Assembly (NCBI RefSeq): GCF_902506435.1
Contig: NZ_LR733215.1
Span: 609,989-673,988, forward strand
DNA from: Nocardioides sp. AX2bis
GTDB lineage: Bacteria > Actinomycetota > Actinomycetes > Propionibacteriales > Nocardioidaceae
DNA: 64,000 nucleotides
Direction of reading: 5' to 3'
Shown here: one piece after another, positions 29,407 through 38,808 of the stretch
Numbering within the stretch: position 1 is the first letter of the stretch
How the letters are laid out: every line of letters starts with the position of its first letter
Translations under genes and position numbers: made by a program
Notes under the pieces: generated by a model
Told to the model about the DNA's origin: nothing
Seen by the model: only the letters and a program-made list of their open reading frames with translations
Databases searched by the model: none

Positions 29407-29871
29407 ATGGTCAACTACGCCACCGCCGACCGGGTCTCCCGCGACGAGCTGCTCGAGTTCGTCCGTCCCCGGCACCGGATGACCCTGATCACCCGTCGCA
29501 AGGACGGCCGGCCGCAGGCCTCGCCGGTGACCGGCGGCGTGGACGCAGACGGGCGGCTGGTCATCTCGACGTACCCCCAGCGCGCGAAGGCCGCGAACCT
29601 GCGCCGCGACCCCGTGACCAGCGTCGTCGTGCACTCCGAGGACTGGGACGGGCCGTACGTCCAGGTCCACGGCACCACCGAGGTCCTCGACATGCCGAGC
29701 CAGGAGGCCGAGGACGGTCTGGTCGAGTACTTCCGCTGCATCGCCGGCGAGCACAGCGACTGGGACGAGTACCGCGCGGCGATGCGCAAGCAGGGCAAGT
29801 CGCTGCTGCGGATCACGCTCGAGGACTGGGGCCCGGTGGCCACCGGCGGATTCCCGCCCGACCAGGACTGA
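29407..29871 (+). CDS. PPOX-class F420/flavin-dependent oxidoreductase
   Basis: A 154-residue split-barrel protein: an N-terminal helix, then LITRRKDGRPQASPVTGGVDADGRLVIS and AKAANLRRDPVTSVVVHS, the cofactor-binding strands of the pyridoxamine-phosphate-oxidase-like family (TIGR03618 type). Such proteins in actinobacteria bind F420 or FMN and reduce varied small molecules. The ATG directly follows a -10 box, so this start is firm. Substrate unknown. Divergent from heliorhodopsin; co-regulation is possible but not shown. Confidence 0.82.
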   Translation: MVNYATADRVSRDELLEFVRPRHRMTLITRRKDGRPQASPVTGGVDADGRLVISTYPQRAKAANLRRDPVTSVVVHSEDWDGPYVQVHGTTEVLDMPSQEAEDGLVEYFRCIAGEHSDWDEYRAAMRKQGKSLLRITLEDWGPVATGGFPPDQD

Positions 29872-29889
29872 CGCAGCCGAGGTCGCGAC

Positions 29890-29955
29890 GCGCCGGAATC
29901 GTCATCTCGAGGCGCCGCGAGCGTCATCTCGGCTGTCCGCGAGCGTCATCTCGGC
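29890..29955 (-). repeat. 22-bp tandem repeat array, 3 units
   Basis: Three exact units on the minus strand. The mmpL reading frame runs through the first unit and stops at the TGA of the second. A partial unit GCCGAGGTCGCGACG in the opposite direction (from 29877) follows the PPOX stop. Confidence 0.88.
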
Positions 29956-32254
29956 CGGCGGGGCCGTGCAGCCGGCGGCGGGCGCCGAAACGGCTGCTCG
30001 GCCAGGCCGCGCGCGGCCCGAGCACGGTGAGCAGCGCCGGCACGACCAGCAGTCGCACCACCACGATCTCCAGCGCGATCCCCAGCCCCACGGCGAAGGC
30101 CAGCTGGGAGAAGGGCGCCAGCGGGACCAGGGAGAGCAGCGCGAAGCTGGTGCCGAGGGCGAGGCCGGCGGTCACCACGGCGCTCACCGAGGACGGCAGC
30201 GCGTGGCGTACGGCGGCGCGCAGGGTGCGGCCCTCGGCGTCCTCCCAGACGTGGCCGACGGTGAAGATGTTGTAGTCCGAGGCGAAGGCCAGCAGCAGCA
30301 CCGCCGCGGCGAACGGGACGTAGAACGTCAGGCCCTGCCCGGGTGCGGCGAGGTCGAAGACCAGGCTGGTGATGCCCAGCGTCGCGCCGAGCGAGAGCAG
30401 GCTGGTGGCCAGCAGGGCGATCGAGGCGACGACGGCGCGCAGGAACAGCAGGAGCATCAGCAGGTTCGCGACGAGCGCGGTGAGCGCGATCCGGAGCAGG
30501 TCGGCCTCGGTCTGCTCGACGAGGTACGCCGCGGTGGCGCTGTCGCCGGCCAGCGCGACGCTGGTCCCGGCCAGCCCGGCCTCGCGCAGCATGCCGGGCA
30601 GGGCGGCCTGCACCAGGTTGGTGGTGGCGACGGCGTCGGCGCCGAGCGGGTCGCTGTCGAGGATCACCAGGAAGCGGGCGGCGTCGCCGTCCTCGGAGAG
30701 CAGCAGCAGCCGCTCGACCGGCCCCGGCTGGGAGCCCGGGCCGAGGACGCCGGCGACCCCCGGCAGGCCGGCGATGCTGGTGCCGAGCTCGCGGAGGGCG
30801 CCGCGCTGCCCGGCGACGCCGTCGCCCTCCACGACCAGCTCGGTGGGCGACAGGATCCCCTCGGCGAACCCCTCCTGCGCCTGCGCGGCGGTGGCCCGGA
30901 TCTCGGAGTCGGGCGGCAGGGCACCGATGAACGAGACGCCGAGGTCGAGGCGCAGCACCAGGCTCGCGGACAGGGCGAGACCGGCCAGGCACGGCACCAG
31001 CACGAGCAGGCCGGCCCGGCGCGAGGCGGTCGTGCGGTCGATGACCGCCGCCGGCCAGTGAGGCGTGCGGACGGTGGTGACCGAGCGCCAGCGCTCGCCG
31101 GCTCGGCCCAGACGGCCGCTCAGCGCCCGCCGGCGCTGCTCGCCCGGTCGGTGCGAGGGCCAGAAGACCAGGCCGCCGAGGATCGCCATCAGGGCCGGGA
31201 CGAGGGTGATCGCGACGACCAGCCCGACGGTGACGGTGAAGGCCAGCGCCGGCCCGAGCGCGCGGAAGAACGGCGACTCGGCGGCCAGCAGCGTGGCCGT
31301 CCCGGCGGCGACCGCCAGCCCGGCCACGGCCACGATCGGCCCGGAGCGACGGACCGAGGCCGTGGTCGCGGCGATCGAGGCCGCGCGCACCTCGGCGCGC
31401 GCGCCCTGCCCGCGCAGCAGGGCCGGCTGCTGGTCGCGCAGCGAGGAGCAGAAGAAGATGACGTAGTCGGTGACCACGCCCAGCAGCAGCGCGATCACCA
31501 CGGGTTCGAGCTCGTCGGGGCTGGCCAGGCCGAGCAGGTCCGAGAAGTACGCGGTCAGCCGCAGCGTCACCACGAAGGACACCCCGGCCACCACCAGCGC
31601 GATCAGCGGCGCCACCAGCGAGCGGAACGCGAACCCGACGATCAGCACGATCGCCAGCAGGGTGATCGCCTCCACCCCGGGCAGGGCGTCGCGGATGATC
31701 GCGCCCTGCTGGGAGCGGGCCGGCGCCGACCCGGTCACCCCCACGACGTCGTCGCGCTCGGTGAAGAACCGCTCGGCGTAGTCCTCCGCCGAGCTGGTGC
31801 GCTGGCCCAGGGACGCGTCGGCGCCGTAGAGCAGGTACGTCAGCGACGTGGTGCCCGTCTCGCGGGAGCCCGGGAACAGCCCGAGGGTGTTGGTGACCGG
31901 GATCGCGCCGAGGATCGGGTCGACGTCACCGGCCCGGCCGCGGTCGACGGCCAGGGCGCGGACCACGGTGCGCGCCTGGGCGTACGGCGAGAGCCCCGAG
32001 GGGTCGCGCTGCACCACGACGGTGCGCGCGACCAGGGGGAAGCCGAACAGCTCGACCGAGCGCAGCTCGGCCTCGACGGCCGGGGTGTCGCCGGAGAGCA
32101 GGCCGGACAGGCCCCCGCCTCCGGAGGCCTGGGCCGGGAGGAACGCCAGGCAGGCACCGACCGCGGCCAGCCAGGCCACGACGACCAGCCAGCGTCCGGC
32201 GACCAGGCCGCGGGCGAGGACGCCGCTCAGGCCGCCGCCCGCACCGGGGCTCAC
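29924..32254 (-). CDS. MmpL/RND-type membrane transporter
   Basis: A 776-residue transporter with 11-12 membrane helices in two halves, each with a periplasmic domain. The proton-relay Asp-Tyr pairs of MmpL proteins are present in both halves (VVTDYVIFF and FASDYNIFT). Likely exports a lipid or hydrophobic compound, energised by the proton gradient. It is coupled to the membrane gene before it (GTGA overlap at 32251-32254). The last 10 residues (GRDDARGQPR) are encoded by the 22-bp repeat, and the repeat supplies the stop codon, so the original C-terminus may have ended differently. Confidence 0.88.
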   Translation of the reverse strand: MSPGAGGGLSGVLARGLVAGRWLVVVAWLAAVGACLAFLPAQASGGGGLSGLLSGDTPAVEAELRSVELFGFPLVARTVVVQRDPSGLSPYAQARTVVRALAVDRGRAGDVDPILGAIPVTNTLGLFPGSRETGTTSLTYLLYGADASLGQRTSSAEDYAERFFTERDDVVGVTGSAPARSQQGAIIRDALPGVEAITLLAIVLIVGFAFRSLVAPLIALVVAGVSFVVTLRLTAYFSDLLGLASPDELEPVVIALLLGVVTDYVIFFCSSLRDQQPALLRGQGARAEVRAASIAATTASVRRSGPIVAVAGLAVAAGTATLLAAESPFFRALGPALAFTVTVGLVVAITLVPALMAILGGLVFWPSHRPGEQRRRALSGRLGRAGERWRSVTTVRTPHWPAAVIDRTTASRRAGLLVLVPCLAGLALSASLVLRLDLGVSFIGALPPDSEIRATAAQAQEGFAEGILSPTELVVEGDGVAGQRGALRELGTSIAGLPGVAGVLGPGSQPGPVERLLLLSEDGDAARFLVILDSDPLGADAVATTNLVQAALPGMLREAGLAGTSVALAGDSATAAYLVEQTEADLLRIALTALVANLLMLLLFLRAVVASIALLATSLLSLGATLGITSLVFDLAAPGQGLTFYVPFAAAVLLLAFASDYNIFTVGHVWEDAEGRTLRAAVRHALPSSVSAVVTAGLALGTSFALLSLVPLAPFSQLAFAVGLGIALEIVVVRLLVVPALLTVLGPRAAWPSSRFGARRRLHGPAGRDDARGQPR

Positions 32255-32892
32255 CGCCGTGCGGGGGCGGGCCGACGGATGCCGAGCCGGGCGAGCTCGG
32301 CGTCGGCGAGCAGGCGGTGGGTCTCGCGCGGGGTGCGCTGCGCGGGCCCGCCGTCGGGCCCGCCGTCGGGGGAGGGGTCGAGGGTCGCGACGGTGTCGTA
32401 CGGCAGGGAGGCGCGGGCCCGGTCGGCGAGGTAGCGGTCGTAGCGCGGGTCGTCGGCGTGGTCGGCCAGGTGCCTGCGGATCCGGGCGACCTCCCGGCCG
32501 CGCCGCAGCCGCAGCGGGACGTACAGCCCGGCGATCGGGGTGACCGGGATGCCGACCACGGCGATGCCGAGCACGACGCCGAGCTGGCGGAGCTGACCCT
32601 TGACCTCGCCGCCCCGGGCGCTGATCTCGTCGGCGGTCTCGACCACGTCGGCGCCGATCTCGGCCGGGCGGTCCCCGACCAGCGGCACCGCGGAGAGCGA
32701 CTGCAGGCCCTCGCCGACCGAGACCAGGGAGCGGCCGGAGGAGGCGACGGTGTCACCGACGTCGGCGGCCCGCCACAGCGTCACGCCGGTCCACGCCCCG
32801 ATCGCCACCCACAGCACCACCCAGAACAGCACGGCGGCGTCGATGAGGCGGAGCGTCCGGTGGTCCGCGGCTACCCGTATGGTCGACGACAC
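32251..32892 (-). CDS. Hypothetical two-TM membrane protein, coupled to mmpL
   Basis: A 213-residue protein with one helix at about residues 15-40 (DAAVLFWVVLWVAIGAWTG) and one at about 95-120 (LGIAVVGIPVTPIAGLYV). Between them is an extracytoplasmic helical segment, and the C-terminus is charged and cytosolic. The GTG at 32892 begins VSSTIRVAADHRTL; longer readings upstream are Ala/Pro/Arg noise. Its stop overlaps the mmpL start, so it probably works with the transporter. Not recognised as a known family. Confidence 0.7.
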   Translation of the reverse strand: MSSTIRVAADHRTLRLIDAAVLFWVVLWVAIGAWTGVTLWRAADVGDTVASSGRSLVSVGEGLQSLSAVPLVGDRPAEIGADVVETADEISARGGEVKGQLRQLGVVLGIAVVGIPVTPIAGLYVPLRLRRGREVARIRRHLADHADDPRYDRYLADRARASLPYDTVATLDPSPDGGPDGGPAQRTPRETHRLLADAELARLGIRRPAPARR

Positions 32893-32974
32893 GGGCTCTG
32901 TCCTACCAGAGCCGACCGACACCCCGTCGCACCTCCGGGCCGGCCTCGGCCCGGGACCCGCTGCAGGAGGCGCC

Positions 32975-33445
32975 ATGACGAGCCCGACACCCCCGCCGCC
33001 GACCGGACCGACGACCGGACCGACGACGATCGAGGTCGAGGAGTCCGGGTGGCAGCGGTGGGCGCTGCGGCTGCTGCCGGCGCTGACGTTCGTGGTCGGC
33101 CTCGGCCTCGGGGCCCTCGTGGTGCTGGCCGGCCAGCCCGAGCGGGACGCGCCCGAGCCGTCGGCCGAGCCGTCCGCCCCCGCGTCCTCCGCTGCCGGCG
33201 AGGGCACGGCCGACACGGTGGTGACCCTGCCGGGGGCCTGTGAGGACGCTGCGGAGACGCTGACCGAGGCCACCCGCCTGATCGACGACGTGGCGGCCGC
33301 CGTGCGCGACTTCCGCCCCGACGAGCTGGTCGGGCTGCTGGACCGGCTCGAGGACCTCGACTCGGCGGCCCGCTCGCAGACCGCGGAGTGCAGCCGGGTC
33401 GACATCAGCGAGAGCGCCTCGCCGGAGCCCGCTCCGTCCGAGTGA
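32975..33445 (+). CDS. Single-TM hypothetical protein
   Basis: A 156-residue protein: Pro/Thr-rich cytosolic start, one membrane helix (about residues 28-50, LLPALTFVVGLGLGALVVLA), then an Ala/Ser/Pro-rich linker and an outer domain with two Cys (GACEDAAETLTEA and TAECSRVDIS) predicted as a helical hairpin. ATG at 32975 with CAGGAGG 4 bases before. Looks like a small envelope protein. Function unknown. Confidence 0.72.
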   Translation: MTSPTPPPPTGPTTGPTTIEVEESGWQRWALRLLPALTFVVGLGLGALVVLAGQPERDAPEPSAEPSAPASSAAGEGTADTVVTLPGACEDAAETLTEATRLIDDVAAAVRDFRPDELVGLLDRLEDLDSAARSQTAECSRVDISESASPEPAPSE

Positions 33446-33485
33446 GGCCTGGTGCGGTGTCGGTGGTCTCGGTGACCATGGGGCG

Positions 33486-34841
33486 ATGACCCTGGCCCGG
33501 CAGCACCCCCAGCCCACCGTCCGATGCGGCATCGTCCCGCCGTACCTGCTCCAGCAGCTGGGGTACGGCGACACCCTGCTGCTCGACGACCGGATCCGGT
33601 CCCGGCGGGCCGACCGCCGACGAGGAGGCGGAGCGGGTGACGGGGACGGCGGAGCCGCCGCGGTGCGCGGCGCCTGGACGGTGCACGACACCGGGGGGAG
33701 CACCGACCTGCCCGGCCGCGCGGTGCGCAGCGCCGGCGAGCCCGCGTCGGGCGACGCGGCCGTCGACGAGGCCGCCGCCGGGATCACCGGCGCGCTGGCG
33801 CTGTTCCGCGAGGTCTACGACCGCGACTCCTACGACGGCCGCGGGGCGCCGGTGTCGTTGACCGTCCACTGCGGCCGCGACTACGCCAACGCCTTCTGGG
33901 ACGGCACCCAGCTGGTCTTCGGCGACGGTGACGGCGAGGTGTTCGCGCGGTTCACCAAGGCCGCCGACGTGCTCGCCCACGAGCTCGCGCACGCCGTCAC
34001 CGAGCGCACCGCCGGACTGGTCTACCAGGGCCAGTCCGGGGCGCTCAACGAGTCGGTCTCCGACGTCTTCGCCGCCTGCTCCGAGCAGCGGCTGCTGGGC
34101 CAGCAGGCCGCCGCGGCGGACTGGCTGATCGGTGCGGAGCTGTTCCTGCCGGGCGTGCAGGCCCGGGCGCTGCGCGACATGGCCGCGCCCGGCACGGCCT
34201 ACGACGACCCGCGGCTGGGCAAGGACCCCCAGCCGGCCCACCTCGACGACTACGTCGACACCACCGACGACAACGGCGGTGTCCACATCAACTCGGGCAT
34301 CCCCAACCGGGCCTTCCAGCTGGCCGCGGTGGCGGTCGGCGGCTCGTCGTGGGCCGGCGCCGGCCGGATCTGGTACGACGCGCTCACCGGCGGCGACGTG
34401 CGCCCCGACTCCGACTTCGCGGGCTTCGCCGCGGCGACCGTGGCCGCCGCCGGGTCGTCGGCGGCCGCGGTCGAGGAGGCCTGGCGCCAGGTCGGGGTGC
34501 GCCCGGTCGCCGGCAGCGCGGCGCCCGCGACGGGGGGCGCCGCCCCCGGGGGCCCGCTGCGCACTGTCCGGGTCCGCCGCTCGGGCGGGTTCGTGGGGCG
34601 CACGGTCGAGGCCGAGGTCGACCTCGGCGGCGGCGACGAGCGCGCCGCGGCCCTGGCCGGGCTGGTGGACCGCATCGACGCGCGGGCCGCCCGGCCGGCC
34701 AGCAGCCCGATGCCCGACCACTTCACCTACGAGTTCGACCTCGACGGGCAGCAGGTGCGAGTGCCCGAGCAGGACCTGACCGACGACCTGCGCGCGGTCG
34801 CCGACCTGGTGCTGCGGCCCGACGGCCCGGCGGACGCCTAG
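33486..34841 (+). CDS. M4 (protealysin-like) metalloprotease fused to an emfourin-like domain
   Basis: A 451-residue protein without a signal peptide. The short N-terminal segment (CGIVPPYLLQQL) resembles the protealysin propeptide. The peptidase has HELAH at 165-169, the third zinc ligand E189 in NESVSD, and HINSGIPNRAF as the active-site His region, so it should be active. After residue about 355 comes RTVRVRRSGGFVGRTVEAEV and later FTYEFDLDGQQVRVPEQDL, which matches the emfourin (protealysin inhibitor) type. In other bacteria the inhibitor is a separate gene beside the protease. A built-in inhibitor would keep a cytosolic protease silent until cleavage; that is inference. Confidence 0.83.
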   Translation: MTLARQHPQPTVRCGIVPPYLLQQLGYGDTLLLDDRIRSRRADRRRGGGAGDGDGGAAAVRGAWTVHDTGGSTDLPGRAVRSAGEPASGDAAVDEAAAGITGALALFREVYDRDSYDGRGAPVSLTVHCGRDYANAFWDGTQLVFGDGDGEVFARFTKAADVLAHELAHAVTERTAGLVYQGQSGALNESVSDVFAACSEQRLLGQQAAAADWLIGAELFLPGVQARALRDMAAPGTAYDDPRLGKDPQPAHLDDYVDTTDDNGGVHINSGIPNRAFQLAAVAVGGSSWAGAGRIWYDALTGGDVRPDSDFAGFAAATVAAAGSSAAAVEEAWRQVGVRPVAGSAAPATGGAAPGGPLRTVRVRRSGGFVGRTVEAEVDLGGGDERAAALAGLVDRIDARAARPASSPMPDHFTYEFDLDGQQVRVPEQDLTDDLRAVADLVLRPDGPADA

Positions 34842-34868
34842 GGGCCGGGTGGCTGCGACGATGCGCCG

Positions 34869-35825
34869 GTGACGACTCCTGCCGCGGCGCCGCCCACCGC
34901 GGGGGCCCCGGCCCCGGTGCTGGCGCGCGGGCTGCTGCTGGTCTGCCTGGCCGGCGTCCTGTGGGGGACGATCGGTCCGTCGGTCCCGCTCGCCGTCGAG
35001 GCGTCCGGGCTCGGCCCGCTGACGATCGGCGCGCTGCGCGGTCTCGTCGCGGGCGTCCTGCTCTTAGCCGTGGCGTCGGTCGGGCGGCTGCGCCGCTGCT
35101 GGGTGCTGGCCCGGCCGCAGTGGCGCAGGGTGGTCGCCGTCGGGGTGCTCACCGCGACCTTCCAGCAGCTGTTCTTCGTCGCCGTGCTGTGGGCGGGGGT
35201 CAGCATCACCACCGTCGTCTGCCTCGGCTTCGCCCCGGCGCTGCTGCTCGTGGTGGCCAGCGTGCGCGAGCGTCGGCCCCCGGCCGCGGGGGCGCTGGTC
35301 ACCGTGGTGATCGCCGTGGTCGGGCTGCTGCTGGTCAGCGTGGCCGGGAGCGAGGGGCCGGCCGGCTCCCGACCGGTCGTCGGGGTGCTGGCCGCGCTCG
35401 CCGCCGGCGCGGCGTACGGGTTCTCGGCCGAGGTCGGCGCCCCGCTGTCGCGACGCCTGGACACCCTCACGATGACCACGGCGACGATGGTCGTGGCGGC
35501 CGGTGTCCTGCTGCCCCTCGGCCTGGGGCTGCCGCTGCTGCGCGGGGAGCCGGTGCTGACCACGGACCTCGCGTCGTGGGGCTGGATCGTGTACCTCGGC
35601 GTGGTGACGATGGCGGTCGCGTACGCGCTGCTGTTCACCGGGCTGCGCACCACCTCGAGCGGCACCGCGGTGGTGGCGAGCCTGCTCGAGCCGGTCACGG
35701 CGGTGCTGCTCGCGGTCGCGTTCCTGGGGGAGCGCCTCAGCCCGGCCGGGGTGCTGGGCTCGGTGCTGATCCTGCTGGCCATCGCCACCCTGGGGCGGCG
35801 GACGCAGGAGCCGGCGCCTCAGTAG
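34869..35825 (+). CDS. EamA/DMT-family permease
   Basis: A 318-residue membrane protein with ten helices in two EamA halves (first half starts LARGLLLVCLAGVLWGTIGPS; second half includes GVLAALAAGAAYGFSAEVGA and ends with LEPVTAVLLAVAFLGERLSP, the conserved EamA signature). Exports a small metabolite, perhaps an amino acid. GTG at 34869. It starts 28 bases after the M4 protease and may share its transcript. Confidence 0.83.
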   Translation: MTTPAAAPPTAGAPAPVLARGLLLVCLAGVLWGTIGPSVPLAVEASGLGPLTIGALRGLVAGVLLLAVASVGRLRRCWVLARPQWRRVVAVGVLTATFQQLFFVAVLWAGVSITTVVCLGFAPALLLVVASVRERRPPAAGALVTVVIAVVGLLLVSVAGSEGPAGSRPVVGVLAALAAGAAYGFSAEVGAPLSRRLDTLTMTTATMVVAAGVLLPLGLGLPLLRGEPVLTTDLASWGWIVYLGVVTMAVAYALLFTGLRTTSSGTAVVASLLEPVTAVLLAVAFLGERLSPAGVLGSVLILLAIATLGRRTQEPAPQ

Positions 35826-35854
35826 CGGCCGCCGGGTGGGCCCCGGGCCCCGCG

Positions 35855-35913
35855 GGGCGCGGTCAGGCCAGGGCGCGGTCAGGCCAGGGCGCGGTCAGGC
35901 CAGGGCGCGGTCG
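35855..35913. repeat. 16-bp tandem repeat at the end of the racemase gene
   Basis: GGGCGCGGTCAGGCCA occurs three times in a row (35855, 35871, 35887) plus 11 bases. On the minus strand each unit reads the last codons and TGA of the racemase gene, so the gene end has been copied beyond itself. Confidence 0.8.
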
Positions 35914-36590
35914 AGCGCGGCGGCGACGTGCAGCGAGGTGCACGGGAAGAGCGGGAGCTCGGCGTCGGCCTGGCGCACCAGCTGCTCGAGCTCGGTGCAG
36001 CCGAGCACGACCCCGCCGGCGCCGGCGTCCCACAGCTCCTCGAGCAGCCCGACGACGGTACGGCGCGAGGAGTCGAGCACGCGGCCGTGGACCAGCTCGC
36101 CGTAGATGATCGCGTCGAGCTCCTCGTGGTGGTGCGCCCCGGGCACGTGCACGGTGAGGCCGTGGCTGCGGAGCCGGTCGAGGAAGAACGAGCGCGACAT
36201 CGCCAGCGACGTGCCGACGAACCCGACCTGGTCGAGGCCCTGGGCGCGGACGGCGTCGGCCACCACGTCGGCGAGGTGCAGGACCGGTACGTCGACCGCC
36301 TCGGCGACCTGGTCGGCCACGCGGTGGAAGGTGGTGGTGCACAGCAGCAGGAAGTCGGCGCCGGCCCGCTCGACGCCCTGCGCGGCGGCCGTCAGGACCG
36401 CGGCGACGTCGTCCCACCGCTCGGCGCGCTGGAGCGCGTCGACCTCGGCGAAGTCGACCGAGGTCATCACGGTCCGCGCCGAGCTGAGCCCGCCGCGCCG
36501 CTCCTGCACCCCGCGGTTGAGCATCTCGTAGTAGACCGAGCTGCTCTCCCAGCGCATCCCGCCGATCAGTCCGATGGTCTGCACGGGCAC
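35895..36590 (-). CDS. Aspartate/glutamate racemase family protein
   Basis: A 231-residue protein of the Asp/Glu racemase superfamily. It starts MPVQTIGLIGGMRWESS, as in YgeA-type racemases. The two catalytic cysteines are in LLCTTTFHRVAD and VVLGCTELEQL; the first motif has CTTTFH where the family usually has CNTMH. Amino acid racemisation (Asp or another acid) is likely, with exact substrate unknown. The 3' end lies in a 16-bp tandem repeat, which contributes the stop. Confidence 0.85.
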   Translation of the reverse strand: MPVQTIGLIGGMRWESSSVYYEMLNRGVQERRGGLSSARTVMTSVDFAEVDALQRAERWDDVAAVLTAAAQGVERAGADFLLLCTTTFHRVADQVAEAVDVPVLHLADVVADAVRAQGLDQVGFVGTSLAMSRSFFLDRLRSHGLTVHVPGAHHHEELDAIIYGELVHGRVLDSSRRTVVGLLEELWDAGAGGVVLGCTELEQLVRQADAELPLFPCTSLHVAAALDRALA

Positions 36591-36606
36591 GGATCATGCC
36601 ACCCCC

Positions 36607-36672
36607 GCCGAGATGACGCTCGCGGACAGCCGAGATGACGCTCGCGGCGCGTCGAGGTGACGTTTCCGGCGC
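36607..36672 (+). repeat. 22-bp tandem repeat array, 3 units
   Basis: Three exact units reading plus, between two minus-strand genes (SDR stop at 36696, racemase start at 36590). With the 14.6 kb array it is the only one not next to a co-oriented stop. The third unit is the most diverged (GACGTTTCCGG). Confidence 0.88.
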
Positions 36673-36695
36673 GGGGGAGCGGCGCGTACGACGTC

Positions 36696-37442
36696 TCAGA
36701 CGCGGTGGACCTTGTGCTGGGCGGCCTGGGCGCGGGGCTTGATGACGAGGCTGTCCACGTTGACGTGGGCGGGACGGGTGACCATCCACCCGATGGCGTC
36801 GGCGACGTCCTCGGCGGTCAGCGGGTCGGGCACCCCGGCGTACACCGCGTCGGCCCTGGCCTGGTCGCCGTCGAAGCGGACCGCGCTGAACTCCTCGGTG
36901 CGGACCATGCCCGGGGCGATCTCGAGCACGCGGACCGGCTGGTCGAAGAGCTCCAGGCGCAGCGTCTCGGTGACCACCTGGGTGCCGTGCTTGGCCGCGG
37001 TGTAACCCGCACCGCCCTCGTAGGCGATCCGGCCGGCGGTCGAGCCGACGTTGAGGATCGTGCCCGCGCCGGAGGCCAGCAGGGCCGGCAGCAGGGCGCG
37101 GGTGACCTGCATCAGGCCGATCACGTTGACCTCGTACATCGCGCGCCACTGCCCGGCGTCGGCCTCGGCGACCGGGCTCATCCCGAAGGCGCCGCCGGCG
37201 TTGTTGACCAGCACGTCGAGGCGCGGCCCGACCTGCGCGGCGAGCGCGGCGACCTGGGCCTCGTCGGTGACGTCGCAGGTCACGGCGGTGCCGCCGATCT
37301 CGCGGGCCAGCTCCTCGACGCGGTCGGCCCGGCGGGCCGCGCACACGACGTGGTAGCCGGCGGCCGCCAGGGTGCGCGCGGTCGCGGCCCCGATGCCGCT
37401 GCTGGCTCCGGTGACGACGGCGAGGGGTGTGGTGGTGTCCAT
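36696..37442 (-). CDS. Short-chain dehydrogenase/reductase
   Basis: A 248-residue classical SDR: nucleotide motif [12 protein letters not shown], acidic segment [13 protein letters not shown], catalytic Ser in NVGSTAG and YTAAKHG (YxxxK). The Arg after the second strand (AARRADR) suggests NADPH. It resembles the YdfG-like group acting on 3-hydroxy acids or serine, but substrate is uncertain. ATG at 37442; longer reading upstream is not coding. Divergent from mshA. Confidence 0.85.
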   Translation of the reverse strand: MDTTTPLAVVTGASSGIGAATARTLAAAGYHVVCAARRADRVEELAREIGGTAVTCDVTDEAQVAALAAQVGPRLDVLVNNAGGAFGMSPVAEADAGQWRAMYEVNVIGLMQVTRALLPALLASGAGTILNVGSTAGRIAYEGGAGYTAAKHGTQVVTETLRLELFDQPVRVLEIAPGMVRTEEFSAVRFDGDQARADAVYAGVPDPLTAEDVADAIGWMVTRPAHVNVDSLVIKPRAQAAQHKVHRV

Positions 37443-37542
37443 GCGTCCATTGTGGAGGGGGTGGGGGAATGTCGTGCGCCGGGTGAGGGTTGGGCCGGAG
37501 GTGCCAGGGCGAGCGACCCCGGCCGGAGGAGGTGCAGGCGAC

Positions 37543-38808
37543 GTGACGACCCCGGCAGTGCGCCGCGTGGCCATGATCAGCCTGCACACCTCCCCGCTGG
37601 ACCAGCCCGGCACCGGTGACGCCGGCGGGATGAACGTCTACGTCACCGAGCTGTCGCGGCGCCTGGCGCGCCAGGGCGTCGAGGTCGACATCTTCACCCG
37701 CGCCACGAGCTCGGCGCTGCCCGAGGCGGTGGCCGTCGACCCGGGCGTGGTGGTGCGCCACATCCACGCCGGTCCCTTCGAGGGGCTGACCAAGAACGAG
37801 CTGCCCGGCCAGCTGTGCGTCTTCGCCCGCGAGGTGCTGCGCGCCGAGGCCGCCCAGCCGTCCGGCCACTACGACGTCGTGCACTCCCACTACTGGCTGT
37901 CGGGCCAGGTCGGCGCCCTGGCCCGCGACCGCTGGGGGGTGCCGCTGGTGCACACGATGCACACGATGGCCAAGGTCAAGAACGAGGCGATGGCCGCCGG
38001 CGACACCCCCGAGCCCGCGGCGCGGGTGATCGGCGAGGAGCAGGTGGTCGACGCCGCCGACGTGCTCGTGGCCAACACCGACCTCGAGGCCAAGCAGCTG
38101 ATCAACCTCTACGACGCCGACCCCGGCCGGGTCGAGGTGGTCTACCCCGGCGTCGACCTGGACACCTTCACCCCGCGCGACCCCGGCGCCGTACGCCGCG
38201 ACCTCGGGCTGCCCGCGGACGCGACCGTGCTGCTCTTCGCCGGGCGGATCCAGCCGTTGAAGGCCCCCGACGTCCTGCTGCGCGCCGTCGCGCACGTGCT
38301 CGAGCGCCGCCCCGGTCTGCGCCGGGACCTCGTGGTCCCCGTCGTCGGCGGCCCGTCCGGCAGCGGCCTGGACCGCCCCGCCAGCCTGGTCCAGCTCGCC
38401 CACGAGCTCGGCATCGCCGACGTGGTCCGGTTCGTGCCGCCGGTCGCGCAGTCCGACCTCGCCCGGTGGTACGCCGCCGCGACGCTGGTCGCCGTCCCGT
38501 CCTACAACGAGTCCTTCGGGCTGGTCGCGGCCGAGGCGCAGGCCTGCGGCACGCCCGTGGTCGCCGCCGCGGTCGGCGGGCTGCCCACCGTCGTCCGCGA
38601 CGGGGTCAGCGGGCTGCTGGTCGAGGGCCACGACCCCGTCCGCTGGGCCGACACCCTGGAACGCCTGCTCGCCGACCCCGCCCGGCTCGAGGCGCTCGGT
38701 GCGGGCGCGCTGGCGCAGGCGCGGGAGTTCTCGTGGGAGGCGACCGCCGGCCGCACCCTCGAGGCGTACGACCGGTCGCGCACCGTCATGCGAGGCTCGG
38801 GCACGTGA
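37543..38808 (+). CDS. mshA: D-inositol-3-phosphate N-acetylglucosaminyltransferase MshA
   Basis: First step of mycothiol synthesis: transfers GlcNAc from UDP-GlcNAc to 1L-myo-inositol 1-phosphate. A 421-residue GT4 enzyme with two Rossmann domains. The N-terminal [19 protein letters not shown] binds inositol phosphate, the hinge reads [12 protein letters not shown], and the UDP-sugar site holds [11 protein letters not shown] and [20 protein letters not shown]. The GTG at 37543 follows GGAGGAGGT by 9 bases. The next gene, a YbjN protein, overlaps its stop. This pairing is the same as in mycobacteria. Confidence 0.95.
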   Translation: MTTPAVRRVAMISLHTSPLDQPGTGDAGGMNVYVTELSRRLARQGVEVDIFTRATSSALPEAVAVDPGVVVRHIHAGPFEGLTKNELPGQLCVFAREVLRAEAAQPSGHYDVVHSHYWLSGQVGALARDRWGVPLVHTMHTMAKVKNEAMAAGDTPEPAARVIGEEQVVDAADVLVANTDLEAKQLINLYDADPGRVEVVYPGVDLDTFTPRDPGAVRRDLGLPADATVLLFAGRIQPLKAPDVLLRAVAHVLERRPGLRRDLVVPVVGGPSGSGLDRPASLVQLAHELGIADVVRFVPPVAQSDLARWYAAATLVAVPSYNESFGLVAAEAQACGTPVVAAAVGGLPTVVRDGVSGLLVEGHDPVRWADTLERLLADPARLEALGAGALAQAREFSWEATAGRTLEAYDRSRTVMRGSGT

